DNA from: Adiantum capillus-veneris | Lineage: Eukaryota; Streptophyta; Polypodiopsida; Polypodiales; Pteridaceae | Reading direction: 5' to 3' | DNA length: 64,000 nucleotides | Assembly (NCBI GenBank): GCA_014529385.2 | Contig: CM043960.1 | Coordinates: 72,613,910-72,677,909 of the forward strand | Part shown: positions 42,552 to 52,458 of the stretch, piece after piece | How the letters are laid out: every line of letters begins with the position of its first letter | Numbering within the stretch: position 1 is the stretch's first letter | Notes under the pieces: generated by a model | Seen by the model: only the letters and a program-made list of their open reading frames with translations | The model's database searches: none | What the model was told of the DNA's origin: nothing | Translations under genes and position numbers: made by a program

Positions 42552-43381
42552 CTAATCTTTCGTGCTCACGAAGGATGGAACCTTCGCAGCACTTTCAACA
42601 ATCTCACATGGCGCCTTCCCCGTCGACGAGTGTATCGTGTTATTGTAGGCAAATTCCACCAAAGGTAAGTTCTTTTCCCATTGAGTCTTCTGATCCAAGA
42701 TACAAGACTTCAATAAATCTAAAATCATTGAATTGGCAATCTCAAATTGCCCATCAGTCTGCAAGTGGAACGATGACGAGAACTGCAACTGCGTGCCAAT
42801 GTTCTCCCAAATTGCCTTCCAAAACAAACTCATAAATCTGGGGTCTCTGTCGGAGACAATTGTCTCAGACGTGCCATGTGATCGGAAAATCATCGTGATC
42901 ATTCTGTGTTCTTGGGAGATCAAAAATGAAATCCATTGCAATACTTTCCTTGGGGTGGGTGGGTATGGGTAAAGGCTGTAACAATCCCTGTGCCTTATGC
43001 CTGTCAAACTTGACCTTCTGGCATACCAAGCAACTGCGCACAAACTCTTCCACATCCTTTTTGAGTCTCGGCCCTAAGAAGTATCTCTCTACCCCTTTCA
43101 TGGTGGTATCAATGCCGCGGTGACCCGTAAAAGGTGGACAGTGGCATTCAGTCATAACCTTATCCCTCAACGGCTGTGTAACGCACAACATAGTCTTTTT
43201 CATCAAGTAGCCTTCCCGCAGGGAGTATCCAACTGCTGTCTCCCCTTCCCGTATCCGTGTGAAAAATATCTGCAAAATCTGTATTTGTGGCATACCGATC
43301 GACCATATCCTCGAAGCTCCTATGATGTATCGCGGAAATAGCCATAACCAATGGTTTCCGAGACAACGCATCTGCCACCAC
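42552..43381 (-). pseudogene. A1 integrase with deletion in the catalytic core
   Basis: It includes the end of RNase H (MVADALSRKP), a zinc finger (HRGID ... CLVCQKVKFDRHKAQ), the first Asp in IAMDFIFDLPR, then a jump with frame change to SETIVSDRDPRFMSLFWK (second Asp), QTDGQFEIANS (third block with Phe-Glu-Ile where SERTN is usual) and FAYNNTIHSSTGKAP. About 35 residues (the DRFSKxAHFIP stretch) are missing between the first and second Asp. Element A4 has the same deletion. Confidence 0.85.
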
Positions 43382-43964
43382 ATTCTTCTGTCCCTACACA
43401 TGGACAATCTGGAAGTGAAACTGTGACAAGATGTTTGCCCACCGCATCTGCTTTTCCGAAAGCTGCTTTTGTGACAAGAAGTAGCGCTAACTCTGATGGT
43501 CTGTAAAGACAATAAAATCCGCTCCGAGTAGGTAATGCCGCCACTGAGTAAGAGCATGGATAACCGCCAAAAGCTCTTTCTCATAGATCTGTGATGTCAT
43601 CTCCGGCCTAGAGAACAAACAGCTCTCGTAAGCTATGACATGGCCTTCTTGCATCAAGACCGCACCCAAACTACGACCACAAGCATCACAATATACTTCA
43701 AATGACTTCTGCAAGTCAGGCAAAGTCAAAATAGGTCCCGTAGTCAATTTCTCTTTCAATGTCCAAAAGGCAGTCACCTCTGTGAATCCCCACGAAAAAG
43801 GTACTCCTTTCTGTTTCAAGGTATGCAAAGGGGAAGCAACCTCTGCAAACTTTCGTATGAACCGCCTGTAGTACGAACACAGTCCCAAGAAGCTTCTAAC
43901 TTCAAGGAGTCGACTGATCATTGCGTGAAGCCATAAGGTGCCGCGGAAAAAAAAATTCGGGGAT
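43382..43964 (-). pseudogene. A1 RT thumb and RNase H
   Basis: It reads EVRSFLGLCSYYRRFIRKFA, ASPLHTLKQKG, then RNase H FEVYCDACGRSLGAVLMQEG (first Asp), IYEKELLAVIHALTQWRHYL and FIVFTDHQS. The RT catalytic YVDD region is absent. Confidence 0.88.
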
Positions 43965-43990
43965 CGGATTTCCCGTAGAAGAGAAATCGG

Positions 43991-44006
43991 CCGTGCTCTG
44001 ATACCA
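43991..44006 (-). promoter_or_regulatory. A1 primer-binding site
   Basis: Sense TGGTATCAGAGCACGG, one base after the 5' LTR: the standard initiator tRNA-Met site of plant LTR elements. Confidence 0.95.
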
Positions 44007-44007
44007 C

Positions 44008-44524
44008 TGTAACAGACTTGGACACTCCAAGTCAAGAATCAACCGCGACAGCACCAAATAACCACTTCAAAACAATTCACAGATCACAATAGATTTGCAC
44101 TGGCTCGGCGGAGTTCCGTGCCTAGAGATATTGGCCCCAAAGACTGGCGCCCCTTTCGGTATTTCTTTTTATAATAATCAATCATCAAAGTACAAGAGAG
44201 CGGTTAGGGTTTCACTCTCAGACTCTGCGTCCAGATGCTCTGAGAAGTGAAGCCCTCACCACTTATTGAAGATACAAGGGATGCCCAAAAGCAGAGCCCC
44301 AAAAGCTTTTAAAATAAAAAGCATTAGTTCTCTCTCTCTTAGAGAGTCTTTTCTCTTTTTTTTATATAAAAAAAAAGCAAAATTCGCGTCGCTCATCATT
44401 TCAAAAAATAATAATAATAATAATAAAGCCTCCACGATTTCCGGAAATTAGGGTTTCTGGCAGAAATTAGGGTTTGCAGGAATTTTAGGGTTTCTGTTGT
44501 CCGCCACGTCATCACTTTGTGACA
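44008..44524 (-). repeat. A1 5' LTR (517 bp)
   Basis: Same termini as the 3' LTR (TGTCACAAAG ... TCTGTTACA). The U3 has three AAACCCTA-type boxes within about 60 bases (44440-44500) and a TGACGTGG box. Confidence 0.93.
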
Positions 44525-44599
44525 GTCCCGATTGCCAACGTTTTTAGCATCAGCCACCAGCGTTTTGCCCTCAGCATTCAGCCCTTCGCCTCTATCATT

Positions 44600-45420
44600 T
44601 GATGAAGCGCATAATTCAAAAAATTGGATGGCTTCCATGTAATTAGAATATGATGCACTTATAGAAAATGACACATAGACTTTATGTGATTTGCCTATTG
44701 GCAAAAAGGCCATTGGTACAAAGTGGGTTTACAAGTTGAAACATAAGCTGGATGGTGAGATTGATGCTCAGCTTGTTGCAAAAGGTTATGCACAGAAAAA
44801 AGGCATAGATTATGAAAAGACTTTTGGTCCCACTTGTCGTATGACTACTGTGCGTTTTCTATGTGCATTGGCAGCTCATTTTGGATGGGATGTACATCAA
44901 TAACATATTGTTATTTCTTTTTTGAATGGTGATATATTTATGCAACACAACCTCACGGTTTTTTCATAAAAGGAGAAGAAATAAAGTGTGCAGATGTAAG
45001 AAAGCTTTGTATGGGTTGAAGCAGACTCCTCATGCTTGATATGAGAAAGCTGACACTCATTTGGTTAAATGAGGCTTTTGTAACATTCGAATAGAAAACA
45101 CTTTGTATGTAAAGCGTGATACTTCTCATCGCCGTTCTCTAGGTGGATGATTTGCTAACCACTCGACCAAATGAGACACATTGTTGAATTCAAAGCTGAT
45201 TTGAATGCTACTTTCAAGATGAAATATTTGGGGGTTTTGCATCATTACTTGGGTATACAGTCTAAGCAATGTGATAGTGGTATTGCCTTGTGCCAAACAA
45301 GCTACAAAGAGACATTGCGATGTAAGTTTGGACTTGAGGACTGCAAACCTATTGATACACCTATGGAAATAGGTGTGAAGTTGAGTCTTCATGATGCTGG
45401 TGATCCTGTCAATGTCACGA
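44600..45420 (+). pseudogene. copia RT fragment
   Basis: LPIGKKAIGTKWVYKLKHK, AQLVAKGYAQKKGIDYEKTF and MTTVRFLCALAAHFGWDVHQ mark the start of a copia RT. After many stops (44900-45160) FKMKYLGVLHHYLGIQ and KPIDTPMEIGVKLS give the thumb. No LTRs or other domains are attached. Confidence 0.82.
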
Positions 45421-45648
45421 TTTCAGTCGAAGCATCTTCAGCGTTTTCAGATTTCAGCCCATAGCATCATCAGCCTTCAGTTTCCAGCCTTTAGCCTCGT
45501 TGTACCCGCATCTACTGCAACCATCATCAGCATTACAGCATCTAGTACAATTGTACCAGCATTGTGCAATCTAAAGCAAATATACCTCTAGCAAATAGAG
45601 AGGGGGGCCCTTGGAGGGGGGTTTGGGACCCCATCTGGTCTCTTTCCT

Positions 45649-45665
45649 CTCTCTCTCTCTCTCTC

Positions 45666-45716
<51 letters not shown>
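45649..45716. repeat. (TC)n microsatellite
   Basis: About 34 units with one interruption, directly followed by the 95 bp duplication. Confidence 0.95.
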
Positions 45717-45719
<3 letters not shown>

Positions 45720-45906
45720 CTTTCGCTCACACTTCGCATTCTCTCTTGTTTTGGTGTTTTGCACAACACTCGTGAAGTAAAGGGGGGCTCTCTAACCCTT
45801 CAGTAAAAGTTCCACTTTCGCTCACACTTCGCATTCTCTCTTGTTTTGGTGTTTTGCACAACACTTGTGAAGTAAAGGGGGGCTCTCTAACCCTTCAGTA
45901 AAAGTA
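45717..45906. repeat. 95 bp tandem duplication
   Basis: Copies start at 45717 and 45812 with CCACTTTCGCTCACACTTCG and end CCCTTCAGTAAAAGT; one difference (CTCGTG versus CTTGTG) was noted. Confidence 0.93.
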
Positions 45907-46185
45907 ACCTTGAGTACACACTGAGCACTCATCCTGAGCATACACCATAAATCACTTCTGTTGCACATAACATCTTCATCTTTCAACGGGTCTCTGACTA
46001 GAGTCTAAGAGGTCCTATTCTAGGCATGCTAATTAGCATCGACAAAATGTCTCATTCATTCAAGGAAATTGATTGGGTGTTTTTAAGGATCATGAACCAA
46101 CGTCTCAAGCAATGAAATAAGAGGTGTCCTAAACTCTCATTTCGTATGTATGGTCCATTTTCTATCAAGGTTGCATCCGTACGTA

Positions 46186-46240
46186 CGTACGGATCGTATC
46201 AATACAATACATCCGTACCGTACCGTACGTACGGATATGT
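46186..46240. repeat. ACGTACGG subterminal repeats
   Basis: CCGTACGTACGTACGG and ACCGTACCGTACGTACGG form self-complementary words near the 5' end. Related TACGTACC words occur near the 3' end (50900-50975). Subterminal repeats of this kind bind hAT transposase. Confidence 0.6.
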
Positions 46241-46433
46241 AGTGTACCGGTGTTTTTTTTTTTTTTTTTTTGAATTTGGCCCTATTTCAGGCGCTGGGAG
46301 GTATTATCGAAAAACGCCTTGAGCGGCTGAATTTTATGCGCTTCTGGTTACTTGTAAGAACACAGTGACACACGGGTACTGTGCAGAGTGCAGTTGAACA
46401 GTGAGTGCTCCTCTCTTGCAGGTGATCAGTAAG

Positions 46434-47384
46434 ATGCCTCGCAAACCCAACCCAGAGTGGGACACGCACACCCACGTGATCCGAGTAGTTACTACGCCGA
46501 GTCAGCAAGGGACAAGTACTCGTCAGTGGCAGTGCAAATACTGTGGGGAAAGCAAGACAAGTACTATTTCTCATGTTCTCAAGCATCTTACAAGGAGAGG
46601 TACTACAAATCATTGCGATGGCTATGAGAAGATTCCACCTCTAATCAAGGAAAACCTAATTCGAGGGCATTTCTCCTCAGCATCGAGTGCACCTTCGAGA
46701 GGGTCTTCGATTTCACAGGATGCCTTGCAAGATGCATTACTTGGGGACCTTGGTGACAATCCAAGAGATGGAGGGATGGGTACTGGCTCTCAGACTAGTG
46801 TGCCCTCCAGTGTTGGCACTAGTAGGAAAAGAGCTCGTGTAGCAGGGCATGATGAGGAGGACATTGGGGATGAACAGTCTACAGCTCCCACCAATGCACC
46901 GAGGCAAAGCACGTTGCCTTCACGCCTAAACTCTCAGTCTTGGGTGAAAGAGAGACAAAAGATAGCAGAGATGGAGATTACTCGCACTCTTGTAGAGTGC
47001 AATATTGCATTCAATGTGCTTCGAACAGATCAATGGAAGAGGATGGTCAGAGCCATTTCTCAGGTTGGCCCCACAGAGTCGTGGACTGGCTTGGATTACA
47101 ACAAGATGCGTACAAGTGTGCTAGATGAGCAGAAAGCGGTCATTGACAGAGCAGTCACTCCAGTAAAAGCTGGGTGGCAGACTTTTGGGTGTTCTATCAT
47201 TTCTGATGGATGGAGTGATGTACGTAGACGCCACATCATCTACATTCTAGTCTCCTCTTGCCTTGGTACGTACTTTTTGAGAGCCGTGGATGCCGGAAAG
47301 GCAGGTGAGAAGATCACTGCAGAGTTCATCTACAAACATATTCGTCAAGCCATTCTTGAGGTGGGAAAGGAGAATGTGGTGCAT
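46434..47384 (+). CDS. hAT exon 1
   Basis: MPRKPNPEWDTHTH begins it; it holds the BED finger, a Ser-rich linker, a basic RKRARVAG patch and the first catalytic Asp. The donor is CAT|GTAAAT. Confidence 0.88.
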
Positions 47385-50300
47385 GTAAATTCAATCTCCC
47401 CATCTTGCTGCTGGCATCTCTTCTCCTTGTGTTTTTTTGTTCTACCTCTACTATTTCAATGTACATTGTTTGGCTACTTGCAAGTTGTTACCGATAATGC
47501 TAGCGATTGCAAGGCCATGGGTGATATGGTAGAGAGGGATTTCCCTCGCATTGTGTGGACTCCATGTGCCGCCCATTGCCTAGACTTACTCATGGAGGAC
47601 ATAGGAAAATTGCCATGGGTTCAGCCTATTGTGTCTGAGGCAACGAGGATTACCACTTTTTTCCGCAACAAGCATCAAGCTCTAGCGATTTTCAGGAGCC
47701 ACAGCACATTGGATATGGTGCGGCCCTGGAAGACCAGGTTTGCATACATGAACCTTGTTCTTCAGAGATTGTACAGGCTGAGGGACCCACTTTTGCAGAC
47801 TGTTGTGGATCCAAAGTGGCGCCTAATGCGCCATGCAGGACAGAAGCCTACCAAGGCCATTCAGAGGAAGGTTCTAGATGAAGCCTTCTGGACAGAGGTG
47901 CATAGCTTTGCCGTGGCTCTTCAGCCACTCTTTGTTCTCTTGCACGTGACAGATATGGAGGGATCTACCCTTGGTCTAGTATTTCACCTTTTCATGCAGA
48001 TGAGAGGACATGTTGAGACGTGCAGGACACTACCTCTAGAGCGGTAAGTACTAAGAATCATTGATTCATTAGGTTGCTTACCTTGTTTTTTCTGAAATAG
48101 AATGTTAGGCAATCTGCCAATCTCAGATTCAATGATTGTTCTTTTTGAACTTGCAGACGAAATGACATTCTAGCTATTGTAGATAGTCGATGGCAGTATA
48201 TGCGTCGTCCCATTCATGGGATGGCGACTATACTCCATCCCTTCTACAAGAAGCCCGAGCTTTTTGGAAACATGGCCTTGCTGACCCTTCGTTCGGAGTA
48301 CCTCAATCTCATGTTTAGCGAGGAAGAGCAGTTGATCATAGATGGTAAGATTTCAAGCTTCATGAACAACTTGGGTCCTACTTTCATGAGGAGTGTTGCA
48401 GTGAGACCCAAGGCTACCAAGCTTCCCCTAAGTTGGTGGCAGAACTATGGAAGTTCACGTCTTCCGCAAATTTGCAAGCTAGCTCTACGTATTCTCTCTC
48501 AGGTACTGTCACAAAACGGGAACGTACACAAGCACTTAGAAAATCTGAAAATTATAATTCTTTGGAAACATGAGAGAAGGGAGAAGATCGACACAGTATT
48601 GGGGACCAGAAGATGGGTTGGTCCCCCCCCCCCCCCGTTAAGAGTATTCTTTTATTCAGGGAGAATTCTTATACAAGCACGAGAACCCGAGGAAACCCCT
48701 CCGTTCTGTAATCTTAGACCCGAAGGTCGTGCTTTCCCGTAAAGGGCTTGGACACAAGGCCGTTCCTTCCCGTAAGGGACTTAGGCGTGAAGCCGTACTT
48801 TCCCGTAAGGGACTTAGGCGTGAAGCCGTACTTCCCGTGAAGGGCCTTTCCGTAAGACGGGAGATTCCTGCAAAACAAACCACACAAACACGTGACAACA
48901 ATTCGTATGGCGAATCCACAATAGATACCTGTCGCTCTTGCGCGGGAAAAGCGACTTCCGTGCTTCGTAGTCTCGCGATCTCTTGCAGCAGAGTCTTCTC
49001 TTGCTGACGTTGGTACCCCCTTTGAGTGAGGGCATGTGGTGCTTTTATAGCTCCCTGGCCACGGCACGAATAGCTGCTCGCGTAGAGATCGCGGGCTTTT
49101 TTTTTTTTTTTTTTTTTTTTTTTGCGCTGTTCTACCCGAAATAGGGAGAGAGAATTCGCTGGCTAGTTTTGTTGCTTTATCTTCTAAGTGGCTGCCCACT
49201 TATTAAGTGGGCGGCCGGCATATTTTAAAATTGGTCTGAACCTGCCCAAAAACTCAATAAAACCTTATAAGTTAAAACCAATGCATTTCACAACACTTCC
49301 CAGGCGTCCTTGGATGCAACCACATGCACGAATGCAATGCAAACATAGATTCCTCGCGGGAAAGCGTCTGCCTTCCCGCGATTGTTCCTGCTTTTCGTAA
49401 AAAGCTTCATTGAACCCATCTTTATTCTTGTGCTTGCGTTCTTACGCGTATTTTCTTACTCAGTTCGGATTTCCTCCTTAGCCTACGGGATGCCCCCTTA
49501 CTGATGCACCCGTCACCCATCATGTGACGCATCAGGGGCACTCGTAACCCGGCCCTTTCCACCGAACGTACGGAAACTCCTTCGCGATGTTTACCGTCAC
49601 CCATCAAATGACACATCAGAGTTGTCCGTTCTTGATGGCAGTTCCTGTAGCTACAATCTTTTAACAGTTCTTAGTGCACATAATAAAATATCCTAAAAAA
49701 GAAATTAATCATTAAAAATAAGAAAATAGTCCAATTAGCAACAGGTACTCAAGTTGTAACATGTTTGTGTATTGTGCCTAAAATGTTGACCTTGTGCACT
49801 TTTGTCCTCTAAAGATTTGCACCTCGTGTACATTACTACATTGCCATCAGGATTGTTCAGCTGGCGCTTGTGAGCGCAATTGGAGTGCATATTCCTTGGT
49901 GCACACGAAGATCGGGAACAAATTGAGCACGACCCAGCTAGAGAAGTTGGTGTACTGTCGAGTGAACATGAGGCTAGTGCGCTCTTTCCATGCTTTGGGA
50001 AATCCCAAAGCAGGTTTGAACTTTGTTCCATGCTTCAGTCCGCTAAAGGCTCGTATATAGGCTAGGTTGAATTACTTGAAGTATCTTTAATCTTTATGGA
50101 AATTTTTATCAATGTTGGTGCAAGTGAATCCTACGGAGGTGAAGATGGCTCCAGACCCTACAGTAGAGGAGATAGATACTCGTATCAGAGACGAGCAGGA
50201 GGAGATTCTGCAAGAGCTTCACAAAGAGTTGGAGAGTGTGGATAGGCGAGTCACCAGGTCACGCGCTCGGGCCTTGAGCATCCCTCTCCAGCAAGAGGCT

Positions 50301-50558
50301 ACAGATCCTGACATCGCACGGCGAGAGAGCATTCGGATTGGGAAGCTTCCAGTACGCACACCTCGGGTTCGAGCGAACCCAGCTATTCGTCTCCTCCAGA
50401 CTTCAGAGCAGGGTGATCCACATGAGGATGATGCAGACACACCAGGGGACCCAGGATTTACAGGGCCAAAGTATGATGACGAGGGCAATGTCCTCACAGA
50501 GACAGAGATGTCATCCTCATCATCTTCATCGTCCTCTGATGATGATGATGGCTTTTGA
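46434..50558 (+). CDS. hAT-like transposase (BED finger, DUF659, hAT dimerisation), 5 exons
   Basis: Exons 46434-47384, 47484-48043, 48157-48502, 49851-50013 and 50125-50558 join in phase to 817 codons. Order: BED-type finger (WQCKYCGESK ... HVLKHL ... C); DUF659 with IISDGWSDVRRRHII (first Asp) and VVTDNASDCKAMG (second Asp); WTPCAAHCLDLLMEDIGKL (CxxH); and the C-terminal dimerisation block with ACERNWSAYSLVHTK (third acidic residue in CERNWS). An acidic/Ser tail ends in SSSSDDDDGF. Catalytic residues are present. Intron 1 has lost its AG acceptor. Start: the ATG at 46434, preceded by a pyrimidine-rich acceptor-like site at 46421, so a 5' UTR intron is possible. Confidence 0.88.
47385..47483 (+). 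other. hAT intron 1 with damaged acceptor (in-frame, no stop)
   Basis: Protein homology (NVV ... VVTDNAS) is broken by 99 bases that start GTAAAT, are pyrimidine-rich and end CTTGCAA where CTTGCAG is expected. With the AG lost the stretch has no stop and stays in frame, adding a 33-residue hydrophobic insert if retained. The AG one base on (GCAAG) would shift the frame. Confidence 0.75.
47484..48043 (+). CDS. hAT exon 2
   Basis: VVTDNASDCKAMGDMVERDF to CRTLPLE plus two bases. Donor GCG|GTAAGT. Confidence 0.9.
48157..48502 (+). CDS. hAT exon 3
   Basis: Completes Arg, then RNDILAIVDSRWQYMRRPIH to WWQNYGSSRLPQICKLALRI and LSQ. Acceptor aacttgcag, donor CAG|GTAC, the last four bases before the solo LTR. 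Confidence 0.9.
48623..48636 (-). repeat. G-tract of family-B LTR (solo copy)
   Basis: G14 in LTR sense, followed by ACCAACCCATCTTCTGG, at the same place as the G17 tract at 54258-54274. Confidence 0.85.
48731..48860. repeat. 32-33 bp minisatellite in the solo LTR
   Basis: About 3.5 units of TTCCCGTAAGGGACTTAGGC plus GTGAAGCCGTAC. It lies between the TATA box and the G-tract in LTR sense; the other family-B LTR lacks it. Confidence 0.88.
49042..49050 (-). promoter_or_regulatory. Family-B LTR TATA box (solo copy)
   Basis: Sense GCTATAAAAGCACCACATGCC, matching GCTATAAAAGCATCACACGCC at 53358 in the other copy. Confidence 0.75.
49097..49123. repeat. Poly-T (T27) in the solo LTR
   Basis: It corresponds to the A-rich run at 53269-53295 in the other family-B LTR. 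Confidence 0.95.
49851..50013 (+). CDS. hAT exon 4
   Basis: DCSAGACERNWSAYSLVHTK then IGNKLSTTQLEKLVYCRVN; the start of the dimerisation domain. Acceptor ttgccatcag, donor GCAG|GTTTGA. Confidence 0.88.
50125..50558 (+). CDS. hAT exon 5
   Basis: VNPTEVKMAPDPTVEEID and a charged C-terminus ending in Ser9-Asp4-Gly-Phe. Acceptor ggtgcaag. The phase fits exon 4. Confidence 0.75.
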
Positions 50559-50983
50559 GTGTGCGGTTTTTAGTGCTTACTAGTTATTGGAGTCAAGACT
50601 TCAGACTTCAGACTTGGATTTATCATTTTCATGATTCACTATGTATTTATTTTGATGCTCTTAGTTTTGCGACCATGGTAGCAAACATCTGATACTATTT
50701 GTTTGTAGACATTGATCAATGGTTAGCTAATCTCAGCTTTGCGTTTTCATTGTTCGGTTAGAGTCGTGGACTCCAGTTTTTGGCATTTGTAAAGGTGTAC
50801 CGTTGATTTGCTAGTCTTTATTTGAAGTCTTGATGAATGCATAAGTAAATGTATGAAGTTCCCCTTGTTTTAGGCTTTGTAAAAAACAGTACGAATTTTT
50901 ACGTACCTAAAAACTCAATCCATTCTGTACTACGTTCCTTACGTACTGAATATGTACCGAACACTACGTACCTAACTACCTTG

Positions 50984-51284
50984 GGCCACACTGGGTTGCA
51001 GGTTCATGCATTGACAAGCTTCCGGTCATGCTCATAACGGTTCCTAGGCTTCCCCATTTTCTCCAGACGGTTTGACTACAGACACTACAGATCCATATCC
51101 TATTGGGCAGAACACTTGCACATCTATTGACACTTCTTTTACGACAAGGTGTTGTTTTCACACTCAGTTTGGGACCTTCACGCAGTGTCTTCACCCTGTA
51201 TCGACGAAGTACGGCAGATTGCTACACTGCTCGTGACGGCATCTTTCCACGGCTGGCGGTTGGGACACCCCAATTTGCTGCAGA
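50984..51284. other. Unassigned spacer between hAT and A3
   Basis: No gene is recognised. Confidence 0.5.
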
Positions 51285-51851
51285 TGTAACAAACTTGGAC
51301 ACCCCAAGTCAAGATTAAGTCGCGACACAACAGAGATTCACTTCAAAACACTTCACAAATTTAGCAGTTGACACGGCCCGACGTAGTTCCTTGCCAAGAG
51401 ATATAGGCCCCAAAGACTTGCATCCCTTTCGATATTTCTTTTATATTAATCTTTGAGCAAAGTACAACTGCCCGCAAGTGCTCGCTCTCAAACCCTGCGT
51501 CCAGATGCTCTGAGAAGTGAGCCCCTTGGGTCACTTATAAAGATTACAAAGGGATGTCAAAAGCAGAGCCCCCAAAAGCAGTAAATCAAAAACAATTAGG
51601 TCCCAAAAGCTACTTGATTAAAAAGTTGCCATAAAAAGCACTCAGCATTGATTCTCGGAAATCCGTACACATAGGCCACATCAACAGCCAACGTAAAACG
51701 CGGAAAATCCGTACGTTGCCACGTCAGCCAATCTGCACGTTTTCTGGGCGTCCGTACAGCCAACCACGTCATCACTCTATTGTCCGTACAGTCAGCCACG
51801 TCATCACTGTGATGTGTTCGGGTTGCACTGCCACATCATCAATTTGTGACA
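51285..51851 (-). repeat. LTR of family A (A3, 3' LTR)
   Basis: It runs from TGTAACAAACTTGGACACCCC to CATCAATTTGTGACA, followed by a degraded PPT (TACTCGCCTCTTG). It shares the R region with A1 but is more diverged. U3 has at least four CCACGTCA words alternating with TCCGTAC words. Confidence 0.88.
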
Positions 51852-52458
51852 TACTCGCCTCTTGAAAGAATTGTAATCACCCTCGATTACACCTGCAAAA
51901 CAAACAGAGGCCATAAACTGTCTTAATAGACACTGGCTGTTAGTACATGCGCACTAGACACGACACATCTAGCACTTGTATAAAGATGACAGTCACATCA
52001 CGGAACATCACAAGACATTACTCAACATCACTTGACAAATCACAAAAAGATACATTCCAAATCTCAGACCATGACTGCTCCAGCAACGTATTTAATAATC
52101 GCATCTAGATCCAGTCCGGACCTCACTGATGCCCGATTAACTAGTCCTTATTGCGATCATGTCTATAGAGATTTATGAGACCGAAATGCTGCAGTCATTT
52201 CTTCTTTCAGTTCCTTCACTCAAACAAGTCAAGTGAGAGTGTACAAATCAATCATATTCAATTTCGGGGATCCCGTTTCATAAAGTCATACAACAGAATA
52301 CTTGTCAATACATTAGTATCCCTGAAACCAAAAGGAGACATATGACCTTATTCAAATCGAGGTAATCTGTTGACAAAGGAGCGGAGTGACTCCCCTCTTG
52401 TACAAACCCACTACACCAGATTCACCCTTGCTGAGTTCGTGGTTCTATCGGAGTAGAC
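51852..52458 (-). mobile_element. A3 internal 3' end, cut by the family-B element
   Basis: It matches A1 41378-41985 (including the ATGCTGCAGTCATTTC block and the GACATCAC array), then stops at GGAGTAGAC where LTR B begins. The rest of A3 may include the RNase H piece at 59656-60020. Confidence 0.8.

Larger units (their letters stand above)
40838..44524 (-). mobile_element. Chromovirus A1: Ty3/gypsy element with both LTRs and a large internal deletion
   Basis: Two LTRs in the same orientation bound a 2.6 kb internal region with PBS, partial pol and PPT in correct order on the minus strand. Gag, protease and the RT fingers/palm are missing: about 40 bases after the PBS the sequence enters the RT thumb. 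Flanks are ATCCC (40833-40837) and GTCCC (44525-44529), a target duplication with one mismatch. Element A4 (61681-64000) is a close relative. Confidence 0.92.
48507..49743 (-). repeat. Solo LTR of family B in hAT intron 3, with GGTAC target duplication
   Basis: It starts TGTCACAAAACGGG on the plus strand (sense end CCCGTTTTGTGACA) and ends AATTAGCAACA (sense start TGTTGCTAATTGG). GGTAC lies at 48502-48506 and 49744-49748. There is no internal region, so it formed by LTR recombination. Minus one repeat copy, the native intron is 106 bases, like its neighbours (99, 113, 111). The sense TATA box is at 49042-49050. It is homologous to 52459-54483. Confidence 0.93.
46166..50983 (+). mobile_element. 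hAT-type DNA transposon (candidate) with nested solo LTR
   Basis: A five-exon hAT transposase gene is flanked by ends rich in ACGTACGG/TACGTACC words (46180-46240 and 50890-50975). Possible terminal inverted repeats are CAAGGTTG at 46166 and, inverted, CTACCTTG ending at 50983, with A2 and G5 as in hAT termini. No 8 bp target duplication was found outside these ends, so the limits are tentative. Confidence 0.55.

Noticed and set aside
44430-44500. Interstitial telomere array (TTTAGGG)n
   Set aside because: The TTAGGGTTT words are separated by unrelated bases and repeat at the same place in each family-A LTR, so they are LTR motifs.
46158-50991. 8 bp target duplication of the hAT element
   Set aside because: The flanks TTTTCTAT and GGCCACAC do not match, so the ends remain tentative.
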